A stretch of DNA of 64,000 nt, taken from NCBI GenBank assembly GCA_963575745.1, contig CAUYUJ010003914.1, positions 226,001-290,000 of the forward strand. Reading direction: 5' to 3'. Of the stretch, positions 52,262 to 62,519 are shown one piece after another. This DNA is from Prorocentrum cordatum. Its lineage: Eukaryota; Sar; Dinophyceae; Prorocentrales; Prorocentraceae. The position numbers and the translations under genes were made by a program. The notes under the pieces were generated by a model. The model made no database searches and was not told the origin of the DNA. It saw nothing but the letters and a program-made list of their open reading frames with translations. Position 1 is the stretch's first letter. Each line of letters begins with the position of its first letter.

Positions 52262-52885
52262 TCAGAGAGCACCCTCTGAATTGTAGCCATGGCCATCAAG
52301 TTCCCCACCTGATCGCGGAACCGCAATCGGAAATCGCAGTGGAGCTGTGTTCCTCCTCCTCCTCCTTCTCCTGCTCCACTTCCTCTGCCTGCTCCTCCTC
52401 CTCCACCTCGCCTGACGCTCCCGATGGAGCGGTGTCGAATAAAAGAATGTGACCCCACCAATGGGCTCGGGTTGGTTTGGACCTGGCCTCAGAAAGGCGT
52501 GCATGCACCGCCTAGGCAAGACAAGCTGGGAGAAACGGGAGTGGAAGGGGGGAGGGACGGGAAGGGGGGAAGGAGAGGACTGGAGAGGGAGCGGACGACT
52601 GGAACAAAACTGCTCATTCACTGCGGTCGGTAAAGATCGGGCAACGCACCGCAAACATCACAAGGATGAAAAGCCTGTTCTGGGGCATGGGTCGAGACAT
52701 CTAGGGGTCAACGTTGTGAAAAGGCATGACGGAGGGAGCTTTGGCCAGTTAGCTGGCAGCAAGCTGGCGCCATCCTGGGATGATGCAGACTTAAAGGGCA
52801 GGGCCTTTATGCTCCCCGGCTCCCCTTCGTGGTGGGCCCACAAATTGCCCTTGGCATGTGCTTCAGTCTCTTCTGCTTCTCGTGT
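52262..52885. other. Unassigned unique sequence
   Basis: Short TCC words at 52345-52400. 'gggtcgagacatctaggggt' at 52687 is a small family C relic. Confidence 0.35.
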
Positions 52886-52889
52886 TCTC

Positions 52890-52985
52890 TACCTCTCTTC
52901 TCTCTCTGTCCCTCTCTCTCTCACTCTCTATCTCTCTCTCTCTCTCTCGCTCTCTCTCTCTCTCTGATTGTCTCTCTGTCTCATT
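52890..52985. repeat. (CT)n microsatellite
   Basis: CT tract with GTCC, AC and GATTG interruptions. Confidence 0.93.
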
Positions 52986-53275
52986 ATATGTGAGGTAACC
53001 CACGTGGACCCCTACCAGTGTTTTCCGGCATCCCATGCACCACAATCTACGCGGTACAGTCTACGTGGTGCAATCGACTCTGATTTCCCCACGCTGGACT
53101 AACTCCCATGCATGCGCAAACGTCCCGCCCGCCCACCCGCAACTTGGTTTGCAAAACCCATGCGCCGGCGAGTGCAATGGCTGCTCGGCGCTAACTGGTG
53201 CATTGCTGCGGCCGCGCTGGCGCGCGCAGGCCCGCGCACAGAGCGGCCAGCTAGTCTGGCGCGACCGACCCAGAC

Positions 53276-53460
53276 CCCCGACGTCATGATTTTCGCATTA
53301 CGTCGACCCCCGAGGGCCCGACCCATTTCCCGGGACCGGTGTTTCGTCCTAGGGTCCCGAGGCCCGGTGAGGGCCCCCTCGGGCCGAAAATACAGAAAAG
53401 CCTCCCCGCATGATTGGTTCATTACCCGAGGAGGTCTGGGGACGCGGCCGCGGTGGCGCT
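53276..53460 (+). repeat. Family C dispersed repeat, copy 2
   Basis: 'cgacccccgagggcccgacc', 'catttcccgggaccggtgtt' and 'ggtcccgaggcccggtgagg' follow the family order. Confidence 0.65.
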
Positions 53461-53599
53461 GGCCACTGGTAGCTTCCCAGCGCGTCTCGCAGGCCGCGCT
53501 GACTCGCGGGCACATCCGTGCGAGTCGGTGGCTCGGGCGGGCGCGGGAGGCGCCGAACGCGGCGGGGCGCCTGCGCACCGAGAGGCCCGACGCCTCGAC

Positions 53600-53810
53600 G
53601 GTGCGGGCGTCCGCCGGCGGGTCCGCCCACGCGACCCCCGGGCACACCGTGTCGGCGGTGACCTGCGCCTGGCCCTGGGCAATGCCACGGAGGCGCTCGC
53701 GGGGCGGCACGCCCGCGCGCGTGGCCTTGCCGACGCCGCCCCCGCTTGGAATGCCTCGACGCGGCAGGAGAGGAGGCACTGCGGGGCACAGCGTGCGCCC
53801 TGGTGAGGGC
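53600..53810 (+). CDS. Weak plus-strand candidate exon (hypothetical)
   Basis: The plus frame reads VGGDLRLALGNATEALAGRH, ARARGLADAAPAWNASTRQE and RRHCGAQ with high GC3. The region is so GC-rich that frames of 360-430 codons are open on both strands through 53.1-54.4 kb, partly over family C, so the evidence is slight. Confidence 0.2.
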
Positions 53811-54614
53811 CATGGGCGCACGGCGCGGCTCCGGCGCCTGGCGCGGCTCCCAGCGGCACTCCGGCACGGCGCACGACGAGGCACAGCGCGGCACGGGCCT
53901 GCGCGCGGGGCGTCACCGCACGGCGCCGCGCCGCACCGCGCACCGCGGCGCCCCCCCACGACACCCCCGGCAGCGCGGCACCGCAGGGAGCACAACGGAG
54001 CACAGCACCGCGCGGCACGGCATCGGCGGCGGTTGCCCATGGAAATTCTGGTTGGCACAGCACCGCGCGACAGCGTAGTCCGAGCACGTGCAGGAATCGC
54101 CACAGCACACCACGCGGCGGCCCGCCAGCGTGGTCTGTGGGAAAGAAGCTCGAAGGCGCACGGGAAAAGCGCCCACATACTGGAGCCGTGCTGACAGCGG
54201 CGTGCGGGGAGGGTGGGGGAAGAGGACGTGGAAGGATGTACAATTAGAATTTGCGCTGGCTTGACCATGCGAGGGCTGTGGTCATCAGTGGGGTGTGAGG
54301 CTCTGAGGAGACCAGACGCGCGAGTCGTACATGACTCGGGGGTTCTAGAAGGACCGAAAGCACGAGCGGTAGAGTATGGGTGCTTTCGCAATTATTCGGC
54401 AGGGTGGTTGTTGTGGAGACTCGAGAGGCCTGAGAGGGGCTGTAGAATAATCTAGAAGCTCTAGAGGGCTCCAGACGGACTCTAGGGACACCTTTAGAGG
54501 GGATTTTAGAGGGTACCTTTACATGCCAGCCTGGCGACTTAGGGCGTGCTCCTAGACAGAGCCTCCAGAGATTCCAGTTTTCCAATCTGAATGTTCATAA
54601 AGATGGATGCGCCT

Positions 54615-54638
54615 TTCTCTCTCCCTCTCTCTCTCCCT

Positions 54639-54679
<41 letters not shown>

Positions 54680-54682
54680 CAC
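54615..54682. repeat. (CT)n microsatellite
   Basis: About 30 CT units with CC interruptions. Confidence 0.95.
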
Positions 54683-54754
54683 CCATGCATGCCCGAATCA
54701 CACGTCACTCGCCTCCGCTCCCCACCCCTCCCCGCCCTCCGCTCTCCTCGGTGA

Positions 54755-54910
54755 TGTACTGACCTGGGTCTATGCAAACCCGGGCCAGTCTCAGGCTCTG
54801 CAAGATCCGGCAGGATCCTGCAGGATCCTGCATGACCTTGCGTGCAAAACTAACCGGGGTCAGAGCAGCCCTGGCTCTGCAGGATCCTGCAGGATGCGGC
54901 GCTCTGGTTG
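54755..54910 (+). repeat. Family D fragment with CAGGATCCTG decamers
   Basis: 'gcaggatcctgcaggatcct' units at 54810-54832 and 54878-54895 between 'aacccgggccag' boxes. Directly followed by family E copy 2. Confidence 0.7.
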
Positions 54911-54929
54911 GCCCCCGCTTGCATTGCCC

Positions 54930-55098
54930 TGAGGTCCGACGTAGCGAGAAAAGTGCAACAGCGTTGAACATCACGCCCCGGAGCCCCAGATCCCATCTTT
55001 CTGCATCATTTTTCAAGAAAGATCGATCTGCAAGGGCCCCTGGGCCCGAAAGGAGGCGAAAACGGCTGGCTCGGAAAAGCTGCGACGCCAGGGTCTCA
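54930..55098 (+). mobile_element. Family E short-TIR element, copy 2
   Basis: Starts TGAGGTCC and ends GGTCTCA. About 75-80% identical by eye to 35-203. Confidence 0.7.
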
Positions 55099-55174
55099 GG
55101 GTGACCCCCACCTCAAGGCTCTCGGTCTCCCCCCCCCCCTCCGGCCCGCACCGAGGCCTGTGCACGGCCGAGGA

Positions 55175-55385
55175 CGACATACCCAGACCCCGACGTCAGG
55201 AATCTGTTCATAACGCCGACCCTCAGAGGTCTCGACCCATTTCCCTGGACCGGCTTTTCATCATGAGTCGCTTGTTGACGGTCCCGAGGGCCAGTAAGGG
55301 CCTCCAGGGGCCGCGAATGCGACAAAACCTCCCGTTGTGATCTTTTCATTGCCCCAGGGGGTCTGGGTGCAGGAGGCCCAGCAGC
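55175..55385 (+). repeat. Family C dispersed repeat, copy 3
   Basis: 'gaggtctcgacccatttccc', 'tggaccggcttttcatcatg', 'gacggtcccgagggccagta' and 'aaaacctcccgttgtgatc'. Confidence 0.7.
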
Positions 55386-55450
55386 CCACCTCTGGCGCCG
55401 AGCTGGGACGCCAAACGGCCGCCCCGCCGCCCCGCCGCCGCACCCGATCC

Positions 55451-55673
55451 CAGAGGCCTCCCAGATGGGGTCCGAGCAGATGGGGTCGGAGGACCGCGCC
55501 GCATCGCCGAAGCATGACCGATGCATCGGCGATGCATCGGCGACGTCGGCGATGCGTCGGCGGCGTCGGTGTGGAGAAAAGCGGGCTCCACATCGAGCCG
55601 CATCGTCGATGCATCGGCGATGCGGAGCAATCCTCCGACCCCACCTATTCTCCGACCCCATCCCAGGAAGCCT
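55451..55673. mobile_element. Family B fold-back element, copy 3
   Basis: 'gatggggtcggaggaccgcg' on the left pairs with 'atcctccgaccccacc' on the right. The middle is an array of 'cgatgcatcgg' and 'gatgcgtcggc'. The right end 'ccccatcccaggaagcctag' matches that of copies 1 and 2. Confidence 0.75.
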
Positions 55674-55679
55674 AGACTT

Positions 55680-55841
55680 AGGTCGGGCTTGCCCCCCTGC
55701 AGGCCGATTGCCGACGAAAACTGAAAAAAATACACCACAAATATTCAAAAAAGAAGGCAAAACAATTACAAAAAAAAGGCCACGAGACTATTTTTTTACT
55801 GTTTTCGAGTATTCCTCCTGTAGGGGGACGGGCCCGACTCA
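55680..55841. mobile_element. Family L TIR element, copy 1 (unfilled)
   Basis: TIRs 'ggtcgggcttgcccccctgc' and the complement of 'gtagggggacgggcccgac'. The A-rich interior has 'aatattcaaaaaagaaggc'. Lacks the family K insert found in copy 2. Confidence 0.75.
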
Positions 55842-55856
55842 ATCCTAGGAGGCCTA

Positions 55857-56021
55857 CACCCTGCGAAATGCTTAAGAAATCATGGGTTAAGAAATTCATA
55901 GTCTCAGAACTTGAATAAAAACCCAAAAATTCCATTCAGATCTTAGGATTTACATTGAAACGTTAAGAATAATCGAGACTCTGGCCGAAAACTTAAGTTT
56001 TCTTAAGCATCGCCTAAGGTG
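55857..56021. mobile_element. Family K TA-flanked MITE, copy 1
   Basis: 165 bp, AT-rich, with TIRs CACCCTGCGAAATGCTTAAG and the complement of CTTAAGCATCGCCTAAGGTG, and TA on both sides. About 93% identical by eye to copy 2 at 56196-56360, which has the same length. Confidence 0.85.
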
Positions 56022-56023
56022 TA

Positions 56024-56175
56024 TAGACACCCGCTCCGCGGGCCTCCCCGCCGGGGCCGAGGCCGCCGGGCTCTGCACACGGCCCACCCCACGGGGAGCC
56101 CCGTCGGAGAGCCCCGTCGGAGAGCCCCGGCCGGGCCCGGCCGGCTCGTACCCCCGGCGCTCCAGTGCTTGCTGT
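56024..56175. other. GC-rich spacer between element copies
   Basis: Includes a short tandem 'cgtcggagagcccc' x2. No gene. Confidence 0.5.
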
Positions 56176-56484
56176 AAGTCGGGCCTGTCCCCCTACACCC
56201 TGCGAAATGCTTTAGAAATCATGGGTTAAGAAATTCGTAGTCTCAGAATTTGAATAAAAACCCAGAATGTCTATTCAAATCTTAGGATTTACATTGAAAC
56301 ATTAAGAATAATCGAGACTCTGGCCGAAAACTTGGGTTTTCTTAAGCATCGCCTGGAGTGTACAGGCCGATCTTGGGTGAAAAATAAGAAATAGTCCAAC
56401 AAAAGCATCCTGAAATATTCAAAGATGGTCCACAAAAATCGTCCCAAGACTGTTTGTTCCTCCTGCAGAGGGACAGGCCCGACG
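56176..56484. mobile_element. Family L TIR element, copy 2 (interrupted by K)
   Basis: TIRs 'gtcgggcctgtccccctaca' and the complement of 'agggacaggcccgac'. The left TIR is split after 'cccccta' by family K copy 2 and resumes as 'tacaggccgat'. Copy 1 reads 'ccccctgcaggccgat' without the insert. Confidence 0.75.
56196..56360. mobile_element. Family K TA-flanked MITE, copy 2 (nested in L)
   Basis: 165 bp between a duplicated TA, inside the left arm of family L copy 2. The unfilled site in L copy 1 supports a TA target-site duplication. Confidence 0.85.
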
Positions 56485-56577
56485 AAATGCTTGCGCGAGG
56501 CGTGGGCCCCAGGAGGGGCGGGCGGCAATGCCCTGAGGAGATCCTGGCGCCGCACTTCTTTCGAGCCGGCCGTCTTC

Positions 56578-56822
56578 TCGGGGATCTTCTGACCCGGGTC
56601 AATCCAGGCCTGGGTCAGCAGGAAACCAAAAACTGCAATGCAGGAAACAAAAAACTGCAACGCAGGTCTTCGCAAACCCGGGTCAGCCAATATGCGCGGC
56701 CGCCTCACGGCCACGAGCGGCTCGCTAACCCGGGTCAGCCAGAGAGGGTCTTCGCAGGATCCTGCAGGATCCGGTGCCCTGGCTGACCCCCGTTTGCGTT
56801 GACCCCCGTCTCTCGAGCCCCG
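56578..56822 (+). repeat. Family D dispersed repeat, full copy 2
   Basis: Close match to 33805-34050. It keeps the full 'caggatcctgcaggatcc' where the other copy has 'caggatccttcaggatcc'. Confidence 0.85.
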
Positions 56823-56829
56823 ATCTTCA

Positions 56830-56960
56830 ACCTCTTTCTCGCGCCCCGGGACCCTCGCAGGTGGATCCGGCTCGAAAAACGGCGCGGAGGGATGGGGCCT
56901 GGGGCTGCCAGGCGTTAGGTTCTACGATGTTGCCATGTCCGTCGCTCTGTCGGACTTCAG
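56830..56960 (-). mobile_element. Family E element, partial copy 5
   Basis: 'cgccccgggaccctcgcagg' and 'ggatccggctcgaaaaacgg' align with the inverted family E copies. The left end is replaced by family D. Confidence 0.5.
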
Positions 56961-57104
56961 GGTGCAGGGTCGCCTCAATGGGGGGGGGCAAGGGACCCAA
57001 AGGTGCCCCTTCGGGCTCCTGTTGGGCCCCCTGCTGGCTCCAAAAGGGGGCCCCAGAGGGCCCCTGTTTGTTCCTCTCCTCGGCCCCCAGGTAGGCCACC
57101 CGCC

Positions 57105-57240
57105 CGAGCTCTGGACCACTTTCTGAGCGGGTGTTTCGTCCTGCGCCGTTTTTGGACGATCTCGCGGGGCCCGTTGAGGGCTCCTGGAGGCAGAAGAAAA
57201 AACAGAAACCAGCCGCTCTAATTCTTTAGACGTTGCCCCG
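57105..57240 (+). repeat. Family C dispersed repeat, copy 6 (partial)
   Basis: 'gtttcgtcctgcgccgtttt', 'ggacgatctcgcggggcccg' and 'gggctcctggaggcag'. Confidence 0.55.
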
Positions 57241-57268
57241 AGGGCGATTGGGACCAGACGAGGACCCA

Positions 57269-57450
57269 TGAGATCCCAGCGTTGCATTTTTTCACAAAGG
57301 GCGTTCTCGCTCAGTTTCGGGCCCCGGGGCCCTCACAAATCGATCCGGCTCGAGGAATGGCGCATGGCGCAGAGGGATGGGGTCCAGGGCTCCGGTCGTG
57401 ATTTTTTGCCGTGCTGCATTTGCATTTGTTTTGCAACGGCGGGGATCTCA
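57269..57450 (-). mobile_element. Family E short-TIR element, copy 4
   Basis: TGAGATCCC at the left, GGGATCTCA at the right. Reverse orientation to copies 1 and 2. Confidence 0.65.
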
Positions 57451-57454
57451 GGGA

Positions 57455-57655
57455 ACCCTGAGTGCCCAGACCCCTCGGATTGTGAAGGAGCACGACAGGA
57501 GGTTCTTGGACGTGTTCGGCCTCCAGGGGCCCGTACTTACCAGTCCTCGGGGCCGTCAAAAAACGGCTCGGGATGAAGAGACGGTCCCGACTGGGTCGAG
57601 ACCTCTAGGGGTCGACGCCATGAACAACATCATGAGGTCGGGAGTCTGAGCTAGG
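57455..57655 (-). repeat. Family C dispersed repeat, copy 4
   Basis: On the minus strand, 'tctcgacccagtcgggaccg', 'ttttttgacggccccgagga' and 'aagaacctcctgtcgtgctc' in family order. Confidence 0.65.
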
Positions 57656-57969
57656 AGGCCCAAAACATCAGGGACGGTTTTTGTTCTGCAAATGCCCCAA
57701 ACCAAACCACCCGTCCGCTTTCACCCCTCATGCCAATACGATGACCCGAGTCAGGCAACGCCTTCATTGCGTTACCAGGGGCGTAAAGGCTATTGTTTTT
57801 GACGCCTCCTTGCCCATCCCTTGGGTCAAGGTGCCCGGCCGGGCGCCTCCTCCGGAGGCGAGCAGGAAGAAGGCGACGCTGAACGGCGGCTGCTGCGCCT
57901 CAAACGCTGGCTTGCGCACCGACGCTCAAATTCAGCATGATGCGGTCCAGCGACGTGAGGCCCTCGAGG

Positions 57970-58220
57970 CGGGAAGAGGAGGAGGAGGAGGAGGTGGAGG
58001 AGGCGGAGGGGAAGGAGAAGAAGGAGGAGGAGGAGGGGAAGGAGAAGAAGGAGGAGGCGAAGGGGGAGAAGGAGGAGGCGGAGGGGCAGGAGAGAAGAAG
58101 GAGGAGGAGGAGGAGAGGGGAAGGAGAACAAGGAGAGGAGGAGGAAGGGGAGGAGGAGGGAGGAGGAGGAGGAGGGAGGAGAGGAGGAGAGGAGGGAGGA
58201 GGAGAGGAGGAGGAGGAGGC
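57970..58220. repeat. GGA/GAA polypurine domain
   Basis: A 250-bp purine tract with repeated 'aaggagaagaaggaggagg' units of about 30 bp. Frames across it are artefacts. Confidence 0.95.
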
Positions 58221-58379
58221 TGTGTTCTGGCGTGCTCCTCCGCCCCGCTTCTCCCGGCCCGGCCACGAAGGCGCACGGGGCCCCGGCGGGAGCGGGGCCC
58301 GCACCCCCGCGGCTTTCGCCCCCCGGGGAGCCGCGCCTCGAAATCAAACGGAAGCTTTTCCCGCGACGTGGCGGCGCCC

Positions 58380-58470
58380 CACCCCTCCTCCTCCAGCCCC
58401 TCCTCCTCCTCCTCCTCCCCTCCTCCTCCTCCTCCTCCTCCTCCTCCTCCTCCTTCCCCTCCTCCTCCTC
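58380..58470. repeat. (TCC)n microsatellite
   Basis: A pyrimidine tract 160 bp after the polypurine domain, opposite in polarity. Confidence 0.95.
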
Positions 58471-58550
58471 GAGTCGCCTACGGCCCCCGGGGGAAACCGT
58501 GTTCCCTCCTCGTGATCGCCGCAGTGCCGCGCAGTACATACGGGGCAGTT

Positions 58551-58709
58551 GCTAATACATGGGGTATTTTGTTTTTAAAAAGACATGAGATGTTTAATAC
58601 ATGACTAATTTACGAACGAACTTGCGCATGAACTCATCCTTGCTTTTCATGCTAGATCCCTGCATTTTTAATACATGATCCGCACGCGGAGCATGTATCA
58701 AAAACGGCA
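58551..58709. mobile_element. AT-rich island, possible MITE
   Basis: Abruptly AT-rich. Begins near CAGTTGCTAATACATGG and ends GCATGTATCAAAAACGGCACTG before TATA. The ends share CAGT and ATACATG only imperfectly. 'tttaatacatga' occurs twice (about 58591 and 58669). No second copy seen. Confidence 0.35.
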
Positions 58710-59384
58710 CTGTATACTCGCAATGCTCGCGCCGACACTGGCGGCTGCAAGCAGAACAATCTGACCCCGTCGGCAGCGTTCTTTCGCGCGCCGACCAGCT
58801 TCAAAAACCCTAACCCTGCGCTTTGCTTTCGAGGAGGGTTGCAGGTCCTGCGAGCGGCCCCAGGAGCCCGAAAACAGCAAGCACGCCTCTGGACCCCTGT
58901 CCCTCAGCCTATGCCGACGATGCTCCTCGCCCTCCCGCCTCCCGTCGTGCCAGGCGCGTCTCGGCGAGGCGGCTGTGGCAACTGCCTGCGCCCACGGCCT
59001 TCTCACTGGCTGGCGGCTGCTCAGAACTGCCTCAGAATCACCCACACACGCGCGATCTTCCTCCGACGCGCGGAAGACTCTAGTGGGCGGAAGAACGATG
59101 GGAGCTCGCCCTCAAGGCTGATCTGCTTCCTCGTGGAGCAGCGCATGGCTGACCTGAGGGCACTCGAAGACCGCACACGGGCGGCAGCAGGGCAGACATA
59201 CGCTACAGGACCCGGCCACTTGTTTGGTTTCGCGGACGGGTGGTCCAACACAGCGAGGGCATCAGCGGGATGCGCCGAGCTGACTGCCACCGAGGGTCTG
59301 CCGACGGGATGCCAAGCGAAAAGCGGTGGACAGACGCAGAACAAAGAGAGGCCGAAGCCGGGGACCCAGACACCGAGGGTGCGT
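58710..59384. other. Unassigned unique sequence
   Basis: Open frames on both strands. None has splice or motif support. Confidence 0.3.
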
Positions 59385-59575
59385 GCAGTAGGAGCTCGAC
59401 CACAAGAAACCTTCCACAAGAAGCACCCAACCCTGAGACCCCAGGACGTCCATTCATTTTTGGTGTGGGTACGTCACGCCTCCCGTAGCAAGACCACCGA
59501 AACGACGGAGACCCAGGGCACCTTGGAGACAAACAGAATGTTTCTTGGCATGGGTTCCCACTGCAGGGCTCAACC
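59385..59575 (+). repeat. Family J dispersed repeat, copy 2
   Basis: Counterpart of 40430-40625. 'ccacaagaaaccttccacaa', 'ccctgagaccccaggacgtc' and 'cccagggcaccttggagaca'. Confidence 0.75.
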
Positions 59576-59944
59576 ACACAAACGCGCACACACAATGCCA
59601 TTGCGCCCGACGGCCCCCCCCTGCGCGCGCGGGCTGAGCCCACCCACCCCGCCCTCCGTCCCCTCCCACATGGACGCTCGTGAACGAACCTCCCCCCCCC
59701 CCTGGGAGGTTGCCAGGAACGAATGGTTCCCGAAGGGCCCCGAGGCCCACAGGAGCACCCCTCCGCGAGGCCCAGAGGGTGCTCCACGGCAAGGGCTCCG
59801 GAGTGGTGGGAGGAGCCGGGGGCGACTCCGGGGCAGGAGAGAACCTCTGGCGACCCCCGAAGATCACGCCTGCTCCCCGCGCGGCTCGCCCTACCCCCTC
59901 CAAGGCTCGTGGAGCAGCTTGGGAGCACCGATCGACCAGGGCAA
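59576..59944. other. GC-rich unassigned sequence
   Basis: No supported gene or repeat. 11-nt C run near 59691. Confidence 0.3.
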
Positions 59945-59945
59945 C

Positions 59946-60060
59946 TATCTCCTCCTCCTCCTCCTCCTCCTCCTCCTCCCCTTCCTCCTCCTCCTCCTCC
60001 TCCTCCTCCTCCTCCTCCTCCTCCTCCTCCTCCTCTCCCCCTCCCCCTCCCCCTCCTCCT
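59946..60060. repeat. (TCC)n microsatellite
   Basis: TCC to about 60034, then CCCCCT words. Confidence 0.95.
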
Positions 60061-60604
60061 CCTCTCGCGCTTCGCGCTCCGCGGAGCGCGATCCTCTTCG
60101 CGCTTTCGCGCCGGTTGCCCCCGTCGCCCCCCGGAGCAGGACGAGGGGCCCGCGCCTCGTTCCGAGGTCGCCCCCACCGCGAAGCGCGGCGAACTTCGCG
60201 TCCTCCCTCGGAATCCGACGCGCGTTCTTCCCGCGGCGCGGCGGCGCCCCGGGGCCCCAAGATGTCCACGTTCGCACCGAAATTCGGGGGGCTGCAGACA
60301 CAGCGGTCGGACCCCGAGGGCCGCGCTTCGCGCGCCGATCAGCATTGACGAGTTGCGCCTGATTTCGAGGAGGGTTGCAGGATCGAAGGTCCTCAGAACG
60401 CGTCTCAGCGCCAAGGGGCGCTAGCCCACTGAGGCCCTTCGATACGACGCAGGCGGCACAGCGAGGGCCGCCCTGTTCTGTCGCGGCCACAGCGATCGCG
60501 CGAGTCGGTCGAAGGAGCAGCGCGGCTGCTGACTCCGAATTTGGCGCACGGGAGGGCCGACACAGGCTGCGCGCTATCGGCGGCGCCACGCCCCGCCCCA
60601 CGAC
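60061..60604. other. GC-rich unassigned sequence
   Basis: Recurrent 'gcgcttcgcgc' and 'cgcggagcgcg' words form small hairpins. No gene supported. Confidence 0.3.
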
Positions 60605-60795
60605 GTCGCGAGTTGCTCACAACGTGTCCCCCCCAAAACTCTGGACCCATGCCTCGGGACCCGCCTCTAGCCCCGAGTCGTTGTGCTGACGGCCTTGGAG
60701 CCTGGCGAGGTCCCCAGGAGGCCGAACACGTTCTCAAAAACCGACCGCCCGCATCGTTCGTCACGAGGCGAGGGGGCCTGGAAATGAGGCACACA
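60605..60795 (+). repeat. Family C dispersed repeat, copy 5
   Basis: 'tggacccatgcctcgggacc', 'gacggccttggagcc' and 'caggaggccgaacacgttct'. Diverged. Confidence 0.55.
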
Positions 60796-60887
60796 TCACC
60801 AGATGCCCCTCATGATCACATGGTGGGCATAACGAAGTTCGAGGTCCCGGAGGGATAGCAAGCCTGTCCCGGCAGGCCGCAGCATTA

Positions 60888-61061
60888 CAGTCGGCCCGTA
60901 TCATAAGGGATGCGCGATAAGGATGCAAGGACCTTGGACGCCCATGTCGGAGCTTTTCGAGCGGAGCGCGGCCAAGGAAAGTGGCCACGGATGGACCGAG
61001 GAGGCAAGGATGCAAGGGTACCCTTGCGAATGCTGCCCATCCTTACTATGCGGGTTGACTG
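60888..61061 (+). mobile_element. Family I Tc1-like MITE, copy 2
   Basis: 174 bp with TA on both sides (60886-60887 and 61062-61063). TIRs are CAGTCGGCCCGTATCATAAG and the complement of TACTATGCGGGTTGACTG. Best-preserved copy of the family. Confidence 0.85.
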
Positions 61062-61194
61062 TAAAGGAGGAGGAGTGAACGGAGTTCTCCGGAGTTTCCG
61101 GATGTACGGAGTGTCGGCAAATGTTTTTCGAAGTGTAGGGACGCACAGAGGGTCGAGGCATGTCTCGGATGTTTCGGAATTTGCGGAGTGCACG

Positions 61195-61375
61195 AATGTA
61201 CGGAGGAGTGGGGGAGGGGAGGGCAGAGGGGGGAGGGGAGGGGAGAGGGGGGAGGGGAGGGGAGGGGGGGCAGGGAAGGGAGGGAAGGGATGGGAGAGGA
61301 GTGAGGAGGGAGGAGGTAGAGGAGGGGAGGAGAAGGGAGAAGAAGAGAAGACGAAGAAGGCGGAGGGAGGAGGAG
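61195..61375. repeat. GGGGA/GGAG polypurine tract
   Basis: Irregular 'gggaggggagg' units turning into GAAGA. G-quadruplex potential on the plus strand. Confidence 0.9.
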
Positions 61376-61678
61376 GACATGCGAACTTCCGTTTGGAAAG
61401 ACATATTGCTTCGTGCTGTGTTTGTGTTGTGTCGTGTAGCGATGATCGTGGTGTAGAGCTTCCGACGTCTAAACAAACAGGGGATACAAAAAGCGTGGGT
61501 CGGGAATGCGCGGACACATGCAGGCACCGACGCTGAACCTTCTGTGGAGCTCCCTATGAGACCGCGAACCGTGTGAGGGGTGTGCCCAAATGGAGGCCTC
61601 TGAAAGATACACATGATGATGCGGATGCTGATGATTCTGAGGATAATAAAAATGCTGATGATGATGATGCTGATGATC

Positions 61679-61680
<2 letters not shown>
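61376..61680. other. Unassigned sequence
   Basis: Includes 'gatgatgctgatgat' words from about 61615. No gene supported. Confidence 0.3.
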
Positions 61681-61719
<39 letters not shown>

Positions 61720-61720
61720 A
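61681..61720. repeat. (TGC)n microsatellite
   Basis: About 13 TGC units. Confidence 0.97.
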
Positions 61721-62235
61721 CTGAGCTGCTGAGGAGGAGGAGGAGCAGCAGGAGGAGGATTCGACTCATGGTAAGAAGATTCCATCTACGATTGGCACTT
61801 CCCCGGGTGATGATGTGCAGTTCGGAAACGCCGCCCCACACCGCCGACCATGACTCTTGGCCGGAGAGCTCATCCTGAGGCTGGTGGGACGAAGAGGCTG
61901 CCGCATCATCGGGGGGGGCATGCGGTTACGCTCGGGCTGACGACACGTTCCGAGGCCCGGCCAGGGCACCACCTCCTGCCGCCCGTCGCCCCCCTGCCGC
62001 ACGCCTCTCCCGCCTCCCCCAGCGAGCCCTCGCGCCTGCCACCTCCCGCAAGTACGCCCTCCCCGCCTCCTGGCCAGCGCCCCCCCCCCTCCGCCTCCAG
62101 AAGTCCTTGGTGAGAGCTCCAGTGCAGCAGTCTCCCTCCCCCCCTCCCTCGCCCCCCCTTCCCGAGGCACCGAAGAAGCTGCCACCCCCAAAAAAGTAAC
62201 GCCAAAGAGCAGCAGGCCTCGACCACGATCCTTGA
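61721..62235. other. GC-rich unassigned sequence
   Basis: C-rich with CCCCCC runs. No gene supported. Confidence 0.3.
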
Positions 62236-62363
62236 AAGAGGAGGCGGAGGAGGAGGAGGAGGAGGAGGAGAAGGAGGAGGAGAAGGAGGAGGAGGAGGAG
62301 GAGGAGGAGTAGCAGGAGGAGGAGGAGGAGGAGGAGGAGGAGGACGACGACGACGACGACGAC
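62236..62363. repeat. (GGA)n(CGA)n microsatellite
   Basis: GGA/GAA to about 62342 then about seven GAC units. Confidence 0.96.
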
Positions 62364-62519
62364 GAGAGAGGACGAGGGCAGAGAAGGAGGGAGGCCGGAA
62401 GGACGATCCGCCACCGTGCCTCTGGGCACGGGGTGGGCGTGTCCCCAGGTCCTTTTGCCTGATCCCTCGAGCCTCAGTCCTCCATCCCGACGGGTCTGAC
62501 AGCTGCCGGGGCTTCCCGC

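Noticed and set aside
53099-54391. 430-codon minus and 360-codon plus open frames
   Set aside because: They overlap each other, cross a family C repeat, and are expected where stop codons are rare because of extreme GC content. Only a short plus segment is listed, at low confidence.
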